Shown here one piece after another: positions 31,101 through 40,550 of a stretch of 64,000 nt of DNA. The notes under the pieces were generated by a model. That model had not been told where the DNA came from. It searched no databases and saw only the letters and a list, made by a program, of their open reading frames with translations. A program made the position numbers and the translations under genes. Location of the stretch: positions 2,729,470 through 2,793,469 of the forward strand of contig VWYX01000012.1 of NCBI GenBank assembly GCA_013396525.1, in the 5' to 3' direction. Each line of letters begins with the position of its first letter. Position 1 is the first letter of the stretch. The stretch comes from Chaetorhynchus papuensis (Eukaryota; Chordata; Aves; Passeriformes; Rhipiduridae).

Positions 31101-33765
31101 AGAAGAGCCAGAGATCCCTCACCTGCCCTGAACATGACCATAACACTGCCTTCCAATGCTCTTCGTGTTTGTCAGTCATTTCCTGTTTCAAAATCCAAGA
31201 AAACCACATCAGGATAGAATGCCACTGAATGATTTGCATTAGCTGCTTTGTGCTGTAATTTCTGTAAGGTTGAGCCCTTTGACAGCAGTCTCACAACAGC
31301 TCTCAAATAAGCACTCAGTAATGATCAGACATGGGAATATGGTCAACACACAGCCTCGAGGGTACAGCCCTAGGAAACTCCAAAGGTAACGTTTCAGTTG
31401 CTGAACTGTACTGTCCTGTGTTCATCTGGTGATCTTGCATGAGAACCCCACGTGAAGGTCAGTCATACACCCAGGTGACCTTTGCTTGAACTGTGACTCT
31501 GTTCAAAGGGGAGATTTTACCTTAAAAACTAAGGCAGGTCTAATGAAGGGGTACCTGGACCTCTCTGCCTCTGAGCAGCCTCCAAACTTTTATGCCAACA
31601 ATAAAAGTTCCTTCCCAGCCTCTTCAAGTACAGCCTGCAGCATAAAAGTTCCTTATTTACAAGGATTGCTTAGTTTAAACCTTGCTCACTGCATTTGAAA
31701 CCTGCCACTCCTCTGGAACCAAACTCACTTCTCCACCTCTGTGGCACCAAGTTCCTAGGGCTGTGCTACAGAACAGGGTCAGCATCCATCACAGTACAGA
31801 TGCTGACACAGCTGCAGATGCTTTACTCTGCACCTCTCTGTATTAGCAGCAAGCCCTCAGAGCCTTACAGCCACTTTCAGCCCACAGAAAACAGTGAAGG
31901 AGCGTGGGCAGGCGGCTCCACTGGGCAGGGTCTGTCTCTGAAGGCTCTGCTGCTGGCTGTACCAATACACAGATATATATTGTATGCTGTAACTGCTCGT
32001 TTAGGTCAATAATGTCAGAACAATTCTCTCTCCCTCCCCCTGTATGTCTGTCATCTCCCTAATGAGCATAGTTATATGCAACGTTTGAGCATGACTAAGA
32101 GCTCTAGGAAGGCAAATACCATTGCTAGTGTCAAAGCACCAACTCCCCTGTGTTGATAAAGCCTTTTCTGCTTCTGCCTAACCCAGCACAGCAGTGCTGA
32201 GCACAGCTGGAGTTGTGGTCATGAGCTGTGTGTGTCTACAGCAACACCTAGCAGGTGATTACCTGAGCTGCTGGAAGAGCAAGTGGCATTTAACAAGCAG
32301 CAAAGACTGGGTCACAAAAGTCATAACAGTGCTTTGCAGCACCCTCACAGCTGGGCCCATCCCACTCAGGGCTTAGGTTGGTAATTTTAATCTCAGCTGA
32401 CCAAGAGCTCACTGAGTCAGCTCAGCCTCCCCACCACAATCACCAAAAATAAGCAAAAACTCAGAGGGGAGGCACCCGTGTGATGAGCTCAGGTACCCCA
32501 GCCAGGCGTTCAGCCAGATGACCAGCAAGGAAACAGCCTGGCAGGGAAGGCAGTTTCTGGACCCTGCCAGCCTCTCCCACGCACAGTTTAGGGTCTGCCT
32601 GCCAGCACCCTGCAGGCTGCCCAGCCTTCTCCACCGCCAGCCCCAGGAGCCTCTTCTCAGCTGGTGAATGTGGGGATTGCACCCGGGCAAGAGTCAGTGC
32701 CCAGCAGATGCCCTGCACCCACCCATGTGCTCCATTCACCTGTAGCTCAGCAGGTGCCACAGCCCTGCCCAGGCTTCCCCACACCTCCTGCAGCAGGAAT
32801 GGGGTGTTGCTCTTCAAAACATACATCTAATGTCACAGGTTAGACTTCCCCTCATTTCCTTGTTCATTAAAATACTTGTGTAGCACCTTAGGATTTAATG
32901 GTTAGAGTCAGGCTACTTCTGAGCCAAGGAGGGGGACAAAAAAAAGCAAGTAATAAAGCAAAATGTGGTAAAAACATCATGGGAGAGAGCCGTGTGCCAA
33001 CTTTCAGACAAGCAAATGAATGCAGCCAATTTATAAATCCTTAACAAATAGGATTTACAATGGAAGTGGCAGTTAAGCCATCATGAGTACAGAAGGTGGC
33101 AGGCAGTGCTCTGTAACGCTGTCCGTGCTCTGCTACAGCAGCTCAGCAGCATTGCTATTGGAGGAATTGTCTTTACAGAAGTTTTTCATCTTTAGATGAC
33201 AGCTTTTGGCAGGCTTTAGTCTAATTTGGTGGTTGCGCACAAAAGGAAAATCTGCCAGCAGGACTCTGGGCTGTACCACTGACTATGCTGCTGAAGCCCA
33301 GGCCTTGTGACTGTGTCAAATACCTCTCCCTCCTCAAATTCCACTAGCTGCATAAATGAAAGTAAAATATTGAGAAATATTAGTGCTATAAATCAGTAAT
33401 TCAATTATCTCATTTTCAGTTGAGTTGACTCAATAGGCTCTACTTGATAAATCTGACTTTTTCATCTGTCAGAAGTTCCCCATAGTGATAAAAAACAGAT
33501 TTCTGCTTGCCTCTGAAGGCTGCAGTGATCTTTTGGAAAACATCCCCATCTCAATGCCTTGGTCTCTGCCCAGGTGGGGAAGGCAGGTCATTAAAAACCT
33601 TGGGACAAAGCACATGAGGGGAGAGTTTTCACACTTAGCACAGCACAGGACCCTTACTGAAAAGCAGGGGTTGATGTGGGTGGAGGCTGCTGGAGGGCTT
33701 GGAGTCCAGCTCTTTCTTTGGTTCCAGAGTGTCCCAGGACAGGTGAGGATAACCCCATGTTAAAA
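28105..33765. other. Intergenic DNA between TENM2 and WWC1, proximal part
   Basis: No gene supported. Open frames are short and unrelated to known proteins. The sequence is of mixed composition without a recognised repeat family. Confidence 0.7.
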
Positions 33766-34515
33766 GCATGTCTGACTGAATTATGAATATCTTCAAGGTT
33801 GGCGACAGCAACCTATTGCAGTGCTCAGTCACCCTCACAGCAAAATTAGTATTTCTTATGTTTAACCAGAACTCTCTGTATTTCTTCCTTTGCCTTTGCC
33901 GTTTGTTCTGTCACTGGGCACCAGTGAGATAATCCTGGCTCTCTTGTCATAATTCCTCCCTTCAGATACTCCTACACACTGATTAGATCACCCCTGAGCC
34001 ATCTCCTCTCCGGGCTGAGCAGCCTCAGTTCCCTCAGCCTCCCCGCCTATTTCAGATGCTCCTTCACCATCTCACTGCCCTTTGCTGGGCTCTCTCCAGC
34101 AAGTCCATGTCTGTCTTCCACAGGGTCACTCAGAACCAGACCCAGCACTCCAACCACGTCTCACTGGTGCTGAGCAGAGGGGAGGGATCACCTCCTCAGC
34201 CCCCTGGTGATGCCCTAGCAAATCCAGCCCAAAGTGTTGCTGGTTCGCTCTGCCACAAAAACATATTGCTGGCTCAGGGTCAACTACTTTTCCCCCAGGT
34301 CCTTTTCTGGAAAGCTCCTTTACACCTGGCTGGCCTCCAGCTCATACTGGTGCTTGGGATTGTTCCTCCCCAGGTGCAGGACTCTGAACTTCCTTTTGCT
34401 GATCCTCATGAGGCTCCCATCAGCCCCTTTCTCCAGCCTGTGCCCCTGGATGGCAGAGGACCCTGTGGTTTATCAGCTGCTCTGCCTAGAACCTCCCCCA
34501 GCTGCCACGACACTT
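33766..34515 (-). mobile_element. CR1 LINE 3' fragment, antisense, decayed
   Basis: About 750 nt matching the reverse complement of a CR1 3' region by memory of the family: 'cagtgctcagtcaccctcac', 'tctgtcactgggcaccagtg', 'ctcccttcagatactcctac', 'gattagatcacccctgagcc', 'ctcactggtgctgagcagag', 'cctccccaggtgcaggactc' and 'tgaacttccttttgctgatc' 'ctcatgagg'. Substitutions and small indels are frequent and no ORF survives. The plus-strand frames at 34056-34976 and 34234-34971 run through it and are not genes. Confidence 0.92.
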
Positions 34516-37500
34516 CCAAGCCAGCAGGGAACAGCCCGGCAGTGCCATCAGCCAGCTCCCTCGGCTCTCCTGGGTGCATCCCTGCAAGTCACAAGGATGT
34601 CCACGTTCCTTTTGTTGCTCCCTTACCTGATCCTGCTCCACCGACACCCATGGCACCCCAGGGAGGGCAGGACCCTGTGCCCTGCCCTTGGCAGCTGCAG
34701 ACGTGCCACTGGACAGGCTGCCAAGGCACCTGGCTCCTGCCGCAGCAGCAGCCTGCTCACGGGAACAGCCCTGCTGTCCCTCGCCCGGCCGCTTCCCACG
34801 TGGAGAGACCATGGCCCCTGTCCCTTAGCCATTCAGTGCTCCCGGCTGCAGCCCCCGCCTCGGCCTCCGAAACTGCTCCTTCACGCTCAGGGGAGGCGGA
34901 GGTTTCGCAGTGCTTCTGCTGGACTACAGAAATCCCACCCGCAGTGCCCTGTTGTCGCCATCGCAGTGTAAGATGAGCCTCACTCAACAGAAAAATCCCA
35001 TCTCTCAGGTTAGAAACACAAACCGTGCTGGCAAAACCGAGTCTCTCTTGCTCCCCCTGCCCTGGGTCAGGCACATGCTGGGCTGGGGGCCCAGCGGTGC
35101 CCGTGCAGCTCCGCTCGGCGGATCCATCCCCCAGCTGGTTTTGGGGGCGCACGGCGGTGGCACTGGGGTGTCTGTGCAGCTCAAGGTGCATCACCAGTGT
35201 CAGTGCGCTGGGCACATTTGCCGTCACAAGCCTGCCCACGTGCAGGAATTCCCTTCTTGTGCGCAGCCAAGGACTCTCGTCACACTCGGTACGGGTGAGC
35301 TCCGGCCATGCGGTGCCCTGGGCGCGTCCCGCTGCCCCGCCCGCTGCTGCGGGACACCCGCTCGGGGTGGCAGCGCACTCTGGCTCCGGAGTCGCACGTC
35401 GTGCTGGCAGGAATGCGAAAGTTCTCATTTTCAGGGCAGAAAGGTGGAGCGCTGTGGCTCTGGAGCTGACATGTGACAATCCCGTTGTGGGGAGGAGCTC
35501 TCCCTGACTTCTGAGCAAATAATGGGCCAGTGAAAAAAGCAACAGATACCAAACCAGCTAATGTTTTCTGCCGAGTGTGTTCTCCATGACAGGTTGATGG
35601 AAATTTATGAACCATTTTTATAAACTTTTATAAGATAGAGTGACTGTCAGGGCTGGCAGCCGGGGGCAGACCTGCCTGTGCCTCTGCTGAGGAGCTCAGT
35701 GCCAGCACCATGGCCACAAATGAGGGCTGGGCGGCACCTGGGTGACACCGGGGTGGCAGCTGCCAAGAGCTGCTGATGCCCCACAGGGGACAGCCGGGCA
35801 CGAACAGCTCCGGTTTCACTGGGGTGGTCTCCCAGCCGGGTTAAGCAGCTCCCAATTATTGCAAGGGAGAAGATCCACAGATGCACAGACACACACTCAG
35901 CTCCTAGGCCACTGTGTGACAAGGCATACACACACACTCTGGGAAAACAGACACCCGAACTTCCCAGCGATGTCGGGGAATGATTGTAGTGCTTCCAGTG
36001 GGCACAAGAGGGTCTAATAAAGCAACAGAGATAAGGGTTATTTTGGGGTAAAAAACCACCCAAACATGTCTTGTTCGTAGGTGAAAAAAAAAACCTCAGA
36101 GCACCCAAAGGTCATAGTCAGGAATTTATTCCCTCGCTGCAGGCTTGTTTGCTGAAAGATAAAGATCTTTGATGCAGGTGTACAAAGTGCCAAGGATCAG
36201 GAAGGCAGCACAGAGTAAACCCAGGGCCAAGTGATGTGTTTGTGGTAGGAATCACAAGAGCTGTCAGAGGTGTCCGGCAGCGCATCCTGTTCTCCCGAGG
36301 TGGAGCTCAGCTGACAGAGGCTTTCCTGCCCTGTTAGCGATGCTGCCAACCACGCTGCCCTGTTAGAGCCAGCCTTGCCTCTGGCAGGGGATGGCCTGAA
36401 CATTTGCACTGGTGTAAATATTGACCCGTGGCTTGGTAGTACCCTGACTCGGGAGTGGCTGGGGACTGTTCCACAGACTGCAGAGTCTGACCCTGGGCCA
36501 CAACAGCCCTGTGGAATGGCCCCACCAACGGGGACTTGACCGCCGTAAAGGTCTTCTCCAGCCTCAACGAATCTGTAATCCTGGGATTCTATAGCATCTT
36601 GTTTCATGAACAAACTAGTCAGGGACCTCTTATGTCTTCCACTTTTAGGAAGACAAAAAAACATACAGGTATCCAGCCAGCAGATTTCCTGGGGTACTGG
36701 GAAACCCAGCTGCTGCAACGGGTCCTATTTAATGGTCACCTTGCCACAGGGAGCTGTGACTCTCCCCCTCCCTCACGTCCCTCCTCAGCCACACTGCACG
36801 GTGTGGGGAGCCCTGTGCCACACATTCCCTGTGCCCTGAACACAAGGACAGATGCCTCGTCTGGAACGAGGGGTGCCGGGACCGGCGGGACAGCGGGCAC
36901 GGCGCAGCCAACACCTGCCAGAGCAACAGGATGGCTTTGCGGATGTCAGCTGCCTCTTTTTTTTATTTAAGGCCTCCAGCAACGGGTCTTTTAAGGAATA
37001 GTTTGAAAGAAAACAATGAAGTGGCTTTGCCAATGTTTACAGAAAGTCCCTTTCATGTTGGGACTGGAAAGTACAGCAGGTTGTGTGCACTCTTCCCTGC
37101 CTCCTGGGCACCTCTGCTCTTCCCCCTGGGCTGGAAACAGCTTCTGAAAGCGGGAAGGCTTCAGGTTACTTCCACAATGAAATGTTCCATTGCTCCAAAC
37201 CCGGTTTTGACCATTCTAAAAAATAAAATTCCATTTGGAAACTGAAAAAGATTGACATACAGTTTGGGGATGGGCAGGATAGGGAAGAGGCTTTCTAGAA
37301 CAGTAAGGGAGCTCTCCACGGATAGTATACTGTGTTACAACTTGAAAAATACTGGAGGTTTTAAATAAAAAGCAGTATTTTGGCTAAATGTAATTGTTTC
37401 CTGGTAATTGAATTTAAACCCGTTTTTCCTTCTATTTCAGTACAGATATCTGAAGGTGTTGGCTAAGAGACCAGTATTGTGCCTCAGCCACTTTTCACCT

Positions 37501-37850
37501 TTGAGTTTTTGTTATTTGCACTCAATTAAGAGTAGAGCTTGAAGTGCCGAGTACAAAATTAGACACTTTTGAATGTACTAGGAAAAAAGAAACCCGAGTA
37601 GCAAGGAACCAGCTCCTCTAAAACAGAGACCACCAGCAGATAAAGGCAGCTCCTGTTACTGAGCAGTTTGTAACCAGCCTGTTGTGGGCTCCGGTGGGAC
37701 TGGGGGGTGCAGCACACAAGGTCATGCTGGAGATGTTGATCCCAGGGCAAAAAAAATGAGTTTTCTGCAGACTTTGTTCTCTTCGCTGTTCTTCCTTTTC
37801 ACATAGGTAAGAGCTTACCTACAAACCAAACCTTCCTCTTCTTTGCTCAT
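34516..37850. other. Intergenic DNA with CpG-rich patch
   Basis: The part from about 34,690 to 35,450 is CpG-rich, densest at 35,270-35,420, but without a recognisable exon. Long overlapping frames there (minus strand 34757-35542, plus strand 34910-35476) follow from the shortage of stop codons in GC-rich DNA. A GC-rich stretch continues intermittently to 36.9 kb. No repeat family recognised after the CR1. Confidence 0.65.
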
Positions 37851-37871
37851 GAGAAAACAATCACCTGTTTG

Positions 37872-37877
37872 TTTATT
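37872..37877 (-). terminator. Candidate poly(A) signal of the minus-strand gene
   Basis: TTTATT on the plus strand, i.e. AATAAA on the minus strand, about 580 nt downstream of the candidate stop at 38457. The minus strand continues into a GT-rich stretch ('ggtgattgttttc'), as expected for a cleavage region. It is the only canonical hexamer I see on that strand between the stop and this point. Confidence 0.4.
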
Positions 37878-38456
37878 GTTTCACAGTTCAAACAGACTCT
37901 GATAACGCTGAATTCCTTTGTTGTGAGTGTAAGTGGTAAAAGGGAGCAAGTTACCATATGCACATTCCTGATTACATTTATAAACTCATATGGTTCAATG
38001 ACAGGTTGGGTTTTTTTCCGAGTTAATAAAGAGGAGTGGACAAATAAAATCTTTTGACTTGAGTCAGAACTACCTGCAAATATTTTCTGAGGTATTTTTT
38101 TCAAAAGCAATTACCTTAAAAAAATTTACAAAATTAGTTTCTTCCTAAATAGAGTTGACGACATCTGGAAAAGAAAGGGTATTTGGTCAGCTTCTTTACA
38201 TAAAGCCTTTTGCTACATGATCTACATATTCTCTGAAAATTTGAAAAAAAGCTTTGAAATAAACATGCCTTTTGGAAATATCTCTGTGCTGGAACATAAG
38301 ACCACAAATGCAGGACCATGAAAACACACATTAATTTGTTATCACTTTGCTGTTTACTTCTTCTCTTGTAATGTTTGAAAACATTGGTTGCTGCTGATTT
38401 TTTTCCTACTACCACAGTTCCCCTTTTGAAATCGCTTAAGTACTTTGCTGAGTGTT

Positions 38457-38637
38457 TTACAAAAAGAGAAACACCATTATCCACAAAATTAAAAGCAGAA
38501 AAGAGAAAATGACAGCCCCAGTGAGTAGCCCAGTGCCCTGCAGAAATCCACTGCCCTCCGCTGGCGTGGGCCCAGGACTCCCAGCACTGCTGGTGTCTGC
38601 TCGCTGGAGCGGCACTTCCCAGTGCTCCCAGTCATCC
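38457..38637 (-). CDS. Candidate small tail-anchored protein, exon 3 (acidic/Trp stretch, TM helix, stop)
   Basis: Last of three candidate exons on the minus strand. It follows a good acceptor ('gtggtttctttcggcag'). Its first base completes a Lys codon from the exon before; it then encodes 'DDWEHWEVPLQRADTSS', a Gly/Pro/Ser-rich spacer, and a 23-residue uncharged helix beginning 'LLTGAVIFSF' and ending 'WIMVFLFL' directly before TAA (38459-38457). A hydrophobic helix ending exactly at the stop, with no signal peptide at the other end, is the layout of a tail-anchored membrane protein with its N-terminus in the cytosol. I do not recognise the family. Support is splice-site quality, phase fit and protein-like composition; chance is possible. 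Confidence 0.5.
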
Positions 38638-38842
38638 CTGCCGAAAGAAACCACAAGCCTCACTTAGAGTTGTGGACAGATACAGTGTTTATTCATTTAT
38701 TCTTCATTTATTATTAATTTAAAAGCCTTGTGTATAGTCCTGTTCATAAAAGCAACTTATTTAGTAGCCCACAGCAAGTTTGGCTTCAGATAAAATGGGG
38801 TTAAACCAGGCTATTTTCCAAATGCCTCACTTTCAGTTTTAC

Positions 38843-38953
38843 TTGTCTTCATTTTCTTCCCCGCTCAACCACTTCATCAGCCAACTGCTACTACATTCTG
38901 CTTCGGCCTCCAGAGAATTAGCAGTTCTGACTCCCAGTAGGTTGTCAGAAAGC
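38843..38953 (-). CDS. Candidate small tail-anchored protein, exon 2 (coiled-coil-like)
   Basis: A 111-nt candidate exon on the minus strand. The acceptor is strong ('ggatttttttctctcag'); the donor 'gtaaaac' is weaker at +5. It enters and leaves in phase 2, which fits both neighbours. It encodes 'LSDNLLGVRTANSLEAEAEC' followed by 'SSSWLMKWLSGEENED'. With the end of exon 1, the Ile-Leu-Leu-Val spacing gives three to four heptads of coiled coil. If unspliced, the frame stops immediately at the donor (AAG TAA). Intron to exon 3 is 205 nt; intron from exon 1 is 350 nt. Confidence 0.5.
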
Positions 38954-39303
38954 CTGAGAGAAAAAAATCCCACAAAACCTGGCACAAAAAATGAGATGTT
39001 ATTTCTAATTGTCTTTTTCACTTTTACTTTTCCTCTCTGGCCCTTCGAGGCTCCCCTCTTCCCATCCTCCAGTTTCCTTTTCCACCCCTGTGCTTGGCAG
39101 GGATCCCTGCTCCATTCTGCTGTTTCAATAGCTGTAGCTCTACAAAACTTCTTGCTTTCCCCCCACCCTCGACAGCAGGGAAGCGGCGTTGGCTGGTGCT
39201 CACCAGAGGAAGTGCCACCTCGCACAAAACTCCCCTCATGCCACGCTGGGCACGTCACCCGCCTCAGCTCACGGCCTCATCGCGTGCCACTGCGAGCTCT
39301 TAC

Positions 39304-39398
39304 TGTGATATTTTGTCATGGGCTGTCTGTTCAAGCCTAAATGACTGAAATGTGGGGACAGAAGACCGTGGAGGGCACGTCCTCATAGCTGCTTTCAT
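39304..39398 (-). CDS. Candidate small tail-anchored protein, exon 1 (start codon)
   Basis: First coding exon candidate on the minus strand, at the edge of the WWC1 CpG island. Two in-frame ATGs lie at 39398 and 39386; I chose the upstream one because it has A at -3 ('gcagtATGa'). It encodes 'MKAAMRTCPPRSSVPTFQSF' then 'RLEQTAHDKISQ', the last codon split by a good donor ('CA|gtaaga'). The full product would be about 128 residues. An alternative is that only the part from about 39344 is exonic, because 'tgtccccacatttcag' just before it could act as an acceptor; then the true start lies further upstream in the CpG island. Head-to-head with WWC1, about 1.03 kb between start codons. Confidence 0.42.
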
Positions 39399-40070
39399 AC
39401 TGCACGGCAGCTGTGCCAGAGGCACGCTCAGGACCCGGCAGCGGCTGCTCGGGAAGGGTCCGTGCCCGCGGGGTGGGCACCATCACCCGCCCTGCGGCGT
39501 GCGGCTGTACCCGGGGCTGCCTGCGCCACCCTAACACTTTCACAACCCAATGGCTTCCCCACGGTCCGAAGTGTATCCACGCTCCAGCTGCCACGAGCTT
39601 TCCCTCTGGAACCCACAGAAAGTCACCCCTGTCAGCCCCGATGGCTCGCTCCGATGGCTCGTGGCTCCCTGCCAGCCCCTGCGGGGAGCCCACCACGGCT
39701 GAGCCGGGCCACGCGAGGGCATTGCACCGGGAGCAGGGGCACCTCATGGCCCAGGGGCGCCCGAGCTGCTGCGCTCGTCCGTGTGATGCCAGCACCGGCA
39801 CCCCACGGCCGTGTCCCCCAAGGCACCGCGCACCCCCGATCCGCTCCCTGCCACCCGCGCTGTGCCCTCGGTGCTTCCCCTCGGAGAGGCCGAGCAGGGC
39901 AGCGCTTATGGCGGCTGTCCCCGGCCCTGGGCCGGTGCTCCGGCCCCGCGGGGCCCCCGAACCCCAACACCGGCACCTTCCCGGGACCCGCGGGACCGCG
40001 CCCGGCCCGGCCGCCACGGGGCGCTCTGGGGCGCCTTCGGGACCCGCGCGGGGCCCGGGGAGCGTGGCCG

Positions 40071-40150
40071 TGGGTGTGCCCGGGGGGCGTCACCGCGGGC
40101 GGGGACAGGCGGTGGGTGTGCCCGGGGCGCGGCTATGGGTGTGCCCGGAG
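40071..40150. repeat. Three imperfect direct repeats of TGGGTGTGCCCGG
   Basis: The 13-mer TGGGTGTGCCCGG occurs at 40071, 40113 and 40136, each followed by a G-rich extension (GGGGCG, GGCGCG or AGGCG). Spacings of 42 and 23 nt are unequal, so it is a degenerate local duplication and not a clean minisatellite. It lies 150-225 nt upstream of the assembly gap. Confidence 0.8.
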
Positions 40151-40296
40151 GCGTGGCCGGGCCGTAGGCGGTGCTGCCGGGGGACTCGCGGTGCGGCCGC
40201 CGGCGGAGCAGGAAATGGAGGCGTGAGCGGGCGGAGCGGCCGGGGCTCCGCGCCCAGCGCTGACCGCGGGCTCGCCGCCGCCACCGCCCTCCCGCA

Positions 40297-40387
40297 NNNN
40301 NNNNNNNNNNNNNNNNNNNNNNNNNNNNNNNNNNNNNNNNNNNNNNNNNNNNNNNNNNNNNNNNNNNNNNNNNNNNNNNNNNNNNNN
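40297..40387. other. Assembly gap (91 N)
   Basis: Run of N within the WWC1 CpG island, 44 nt before the start codon. It probably hides extreme GC or a GC-rich repeat, and part of the WWC1 5' UTR or transcription start. The gap length may be nominal. Confidence 1.
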
Positions 40388-40402
40388 GCAGCGCGGCGGT
40401 GC

Positions 40403-40405
40403 ATG
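40403..40405 (+). promoter_or_regulatory. WWC1: Upstream out-of-frame ATG in the WWC1 5' leader
   Basis: An ATG 29 nt before the WWC1 start, in a different frame, with G at +4 but T at -3. Its frame has no stop before the end of exon 1, so it would overlap the WWC1 coding sequence. It matters only if transcription starts upstream of 40403. Confidence 0.6.
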
Positions 40406-40431
40406 GGGCGGCGCGGCCGGCGGTGCGGACC

Positions 40432-40550
40432 ATGCCGCGGAAGGAGCTGCCGCTGCCCGAGGGCTGGGAGGAGGCGCGGGACTACGACGGGAAGGTGTAT
40501 TACATCGACCACGGCAGCCGCACCACCAGCTGGGTCGACCCCCGCGACAG
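40432..40550 (+). CDS. WWC1: WWC1/KIBRA, first coding exon (WW domain 1)
   Basis: KIBRA is a cytoplasmic scaffold of the Hippo pathway (with NF2 and LATS kinases), also linked to synaptic function. The ATG has A at -3 ('gaccATGc'). The exon encodes 40 residues, the last Arg codon being split by donor 'gtgggcgg' in phase 2. The sequence 'MPRKELPLPEGWEEARDYDG' then 'KVYYIDHGSRTTSWVDPRD' is WW domain 1: Trp12 and Trp34 are the signature tryptophans, Tyr23-Tyr24, His27 and Thr32 line the PPxY-binding groove, Pro37 closes the fold. The start 'MPRxELPLPEGWEEAR' fits WWC1 better than WWC2, which carries extra residues after MPR. The second WW domain must lie in exon 2, outside the window. Confidence 0.96.

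Noticed and set aside
34056..34976. 306-codon plus-strand frame
   Set aside because: Its first half lies on a decayed antisense CR1 and the rest on CpG-rich DNA; no homology recognised.
34757..35542. 261-codon minus-strand frame
   Set aside because: Low-complexity composition typical of GC-rich non-coding DNA; overlapped by other long frames on both strands.
36197..36718. 173-codon minus-strand frame
   Set aside because: Mixed protein-like composition but no domain, no supporting splice structure and no recognised family.
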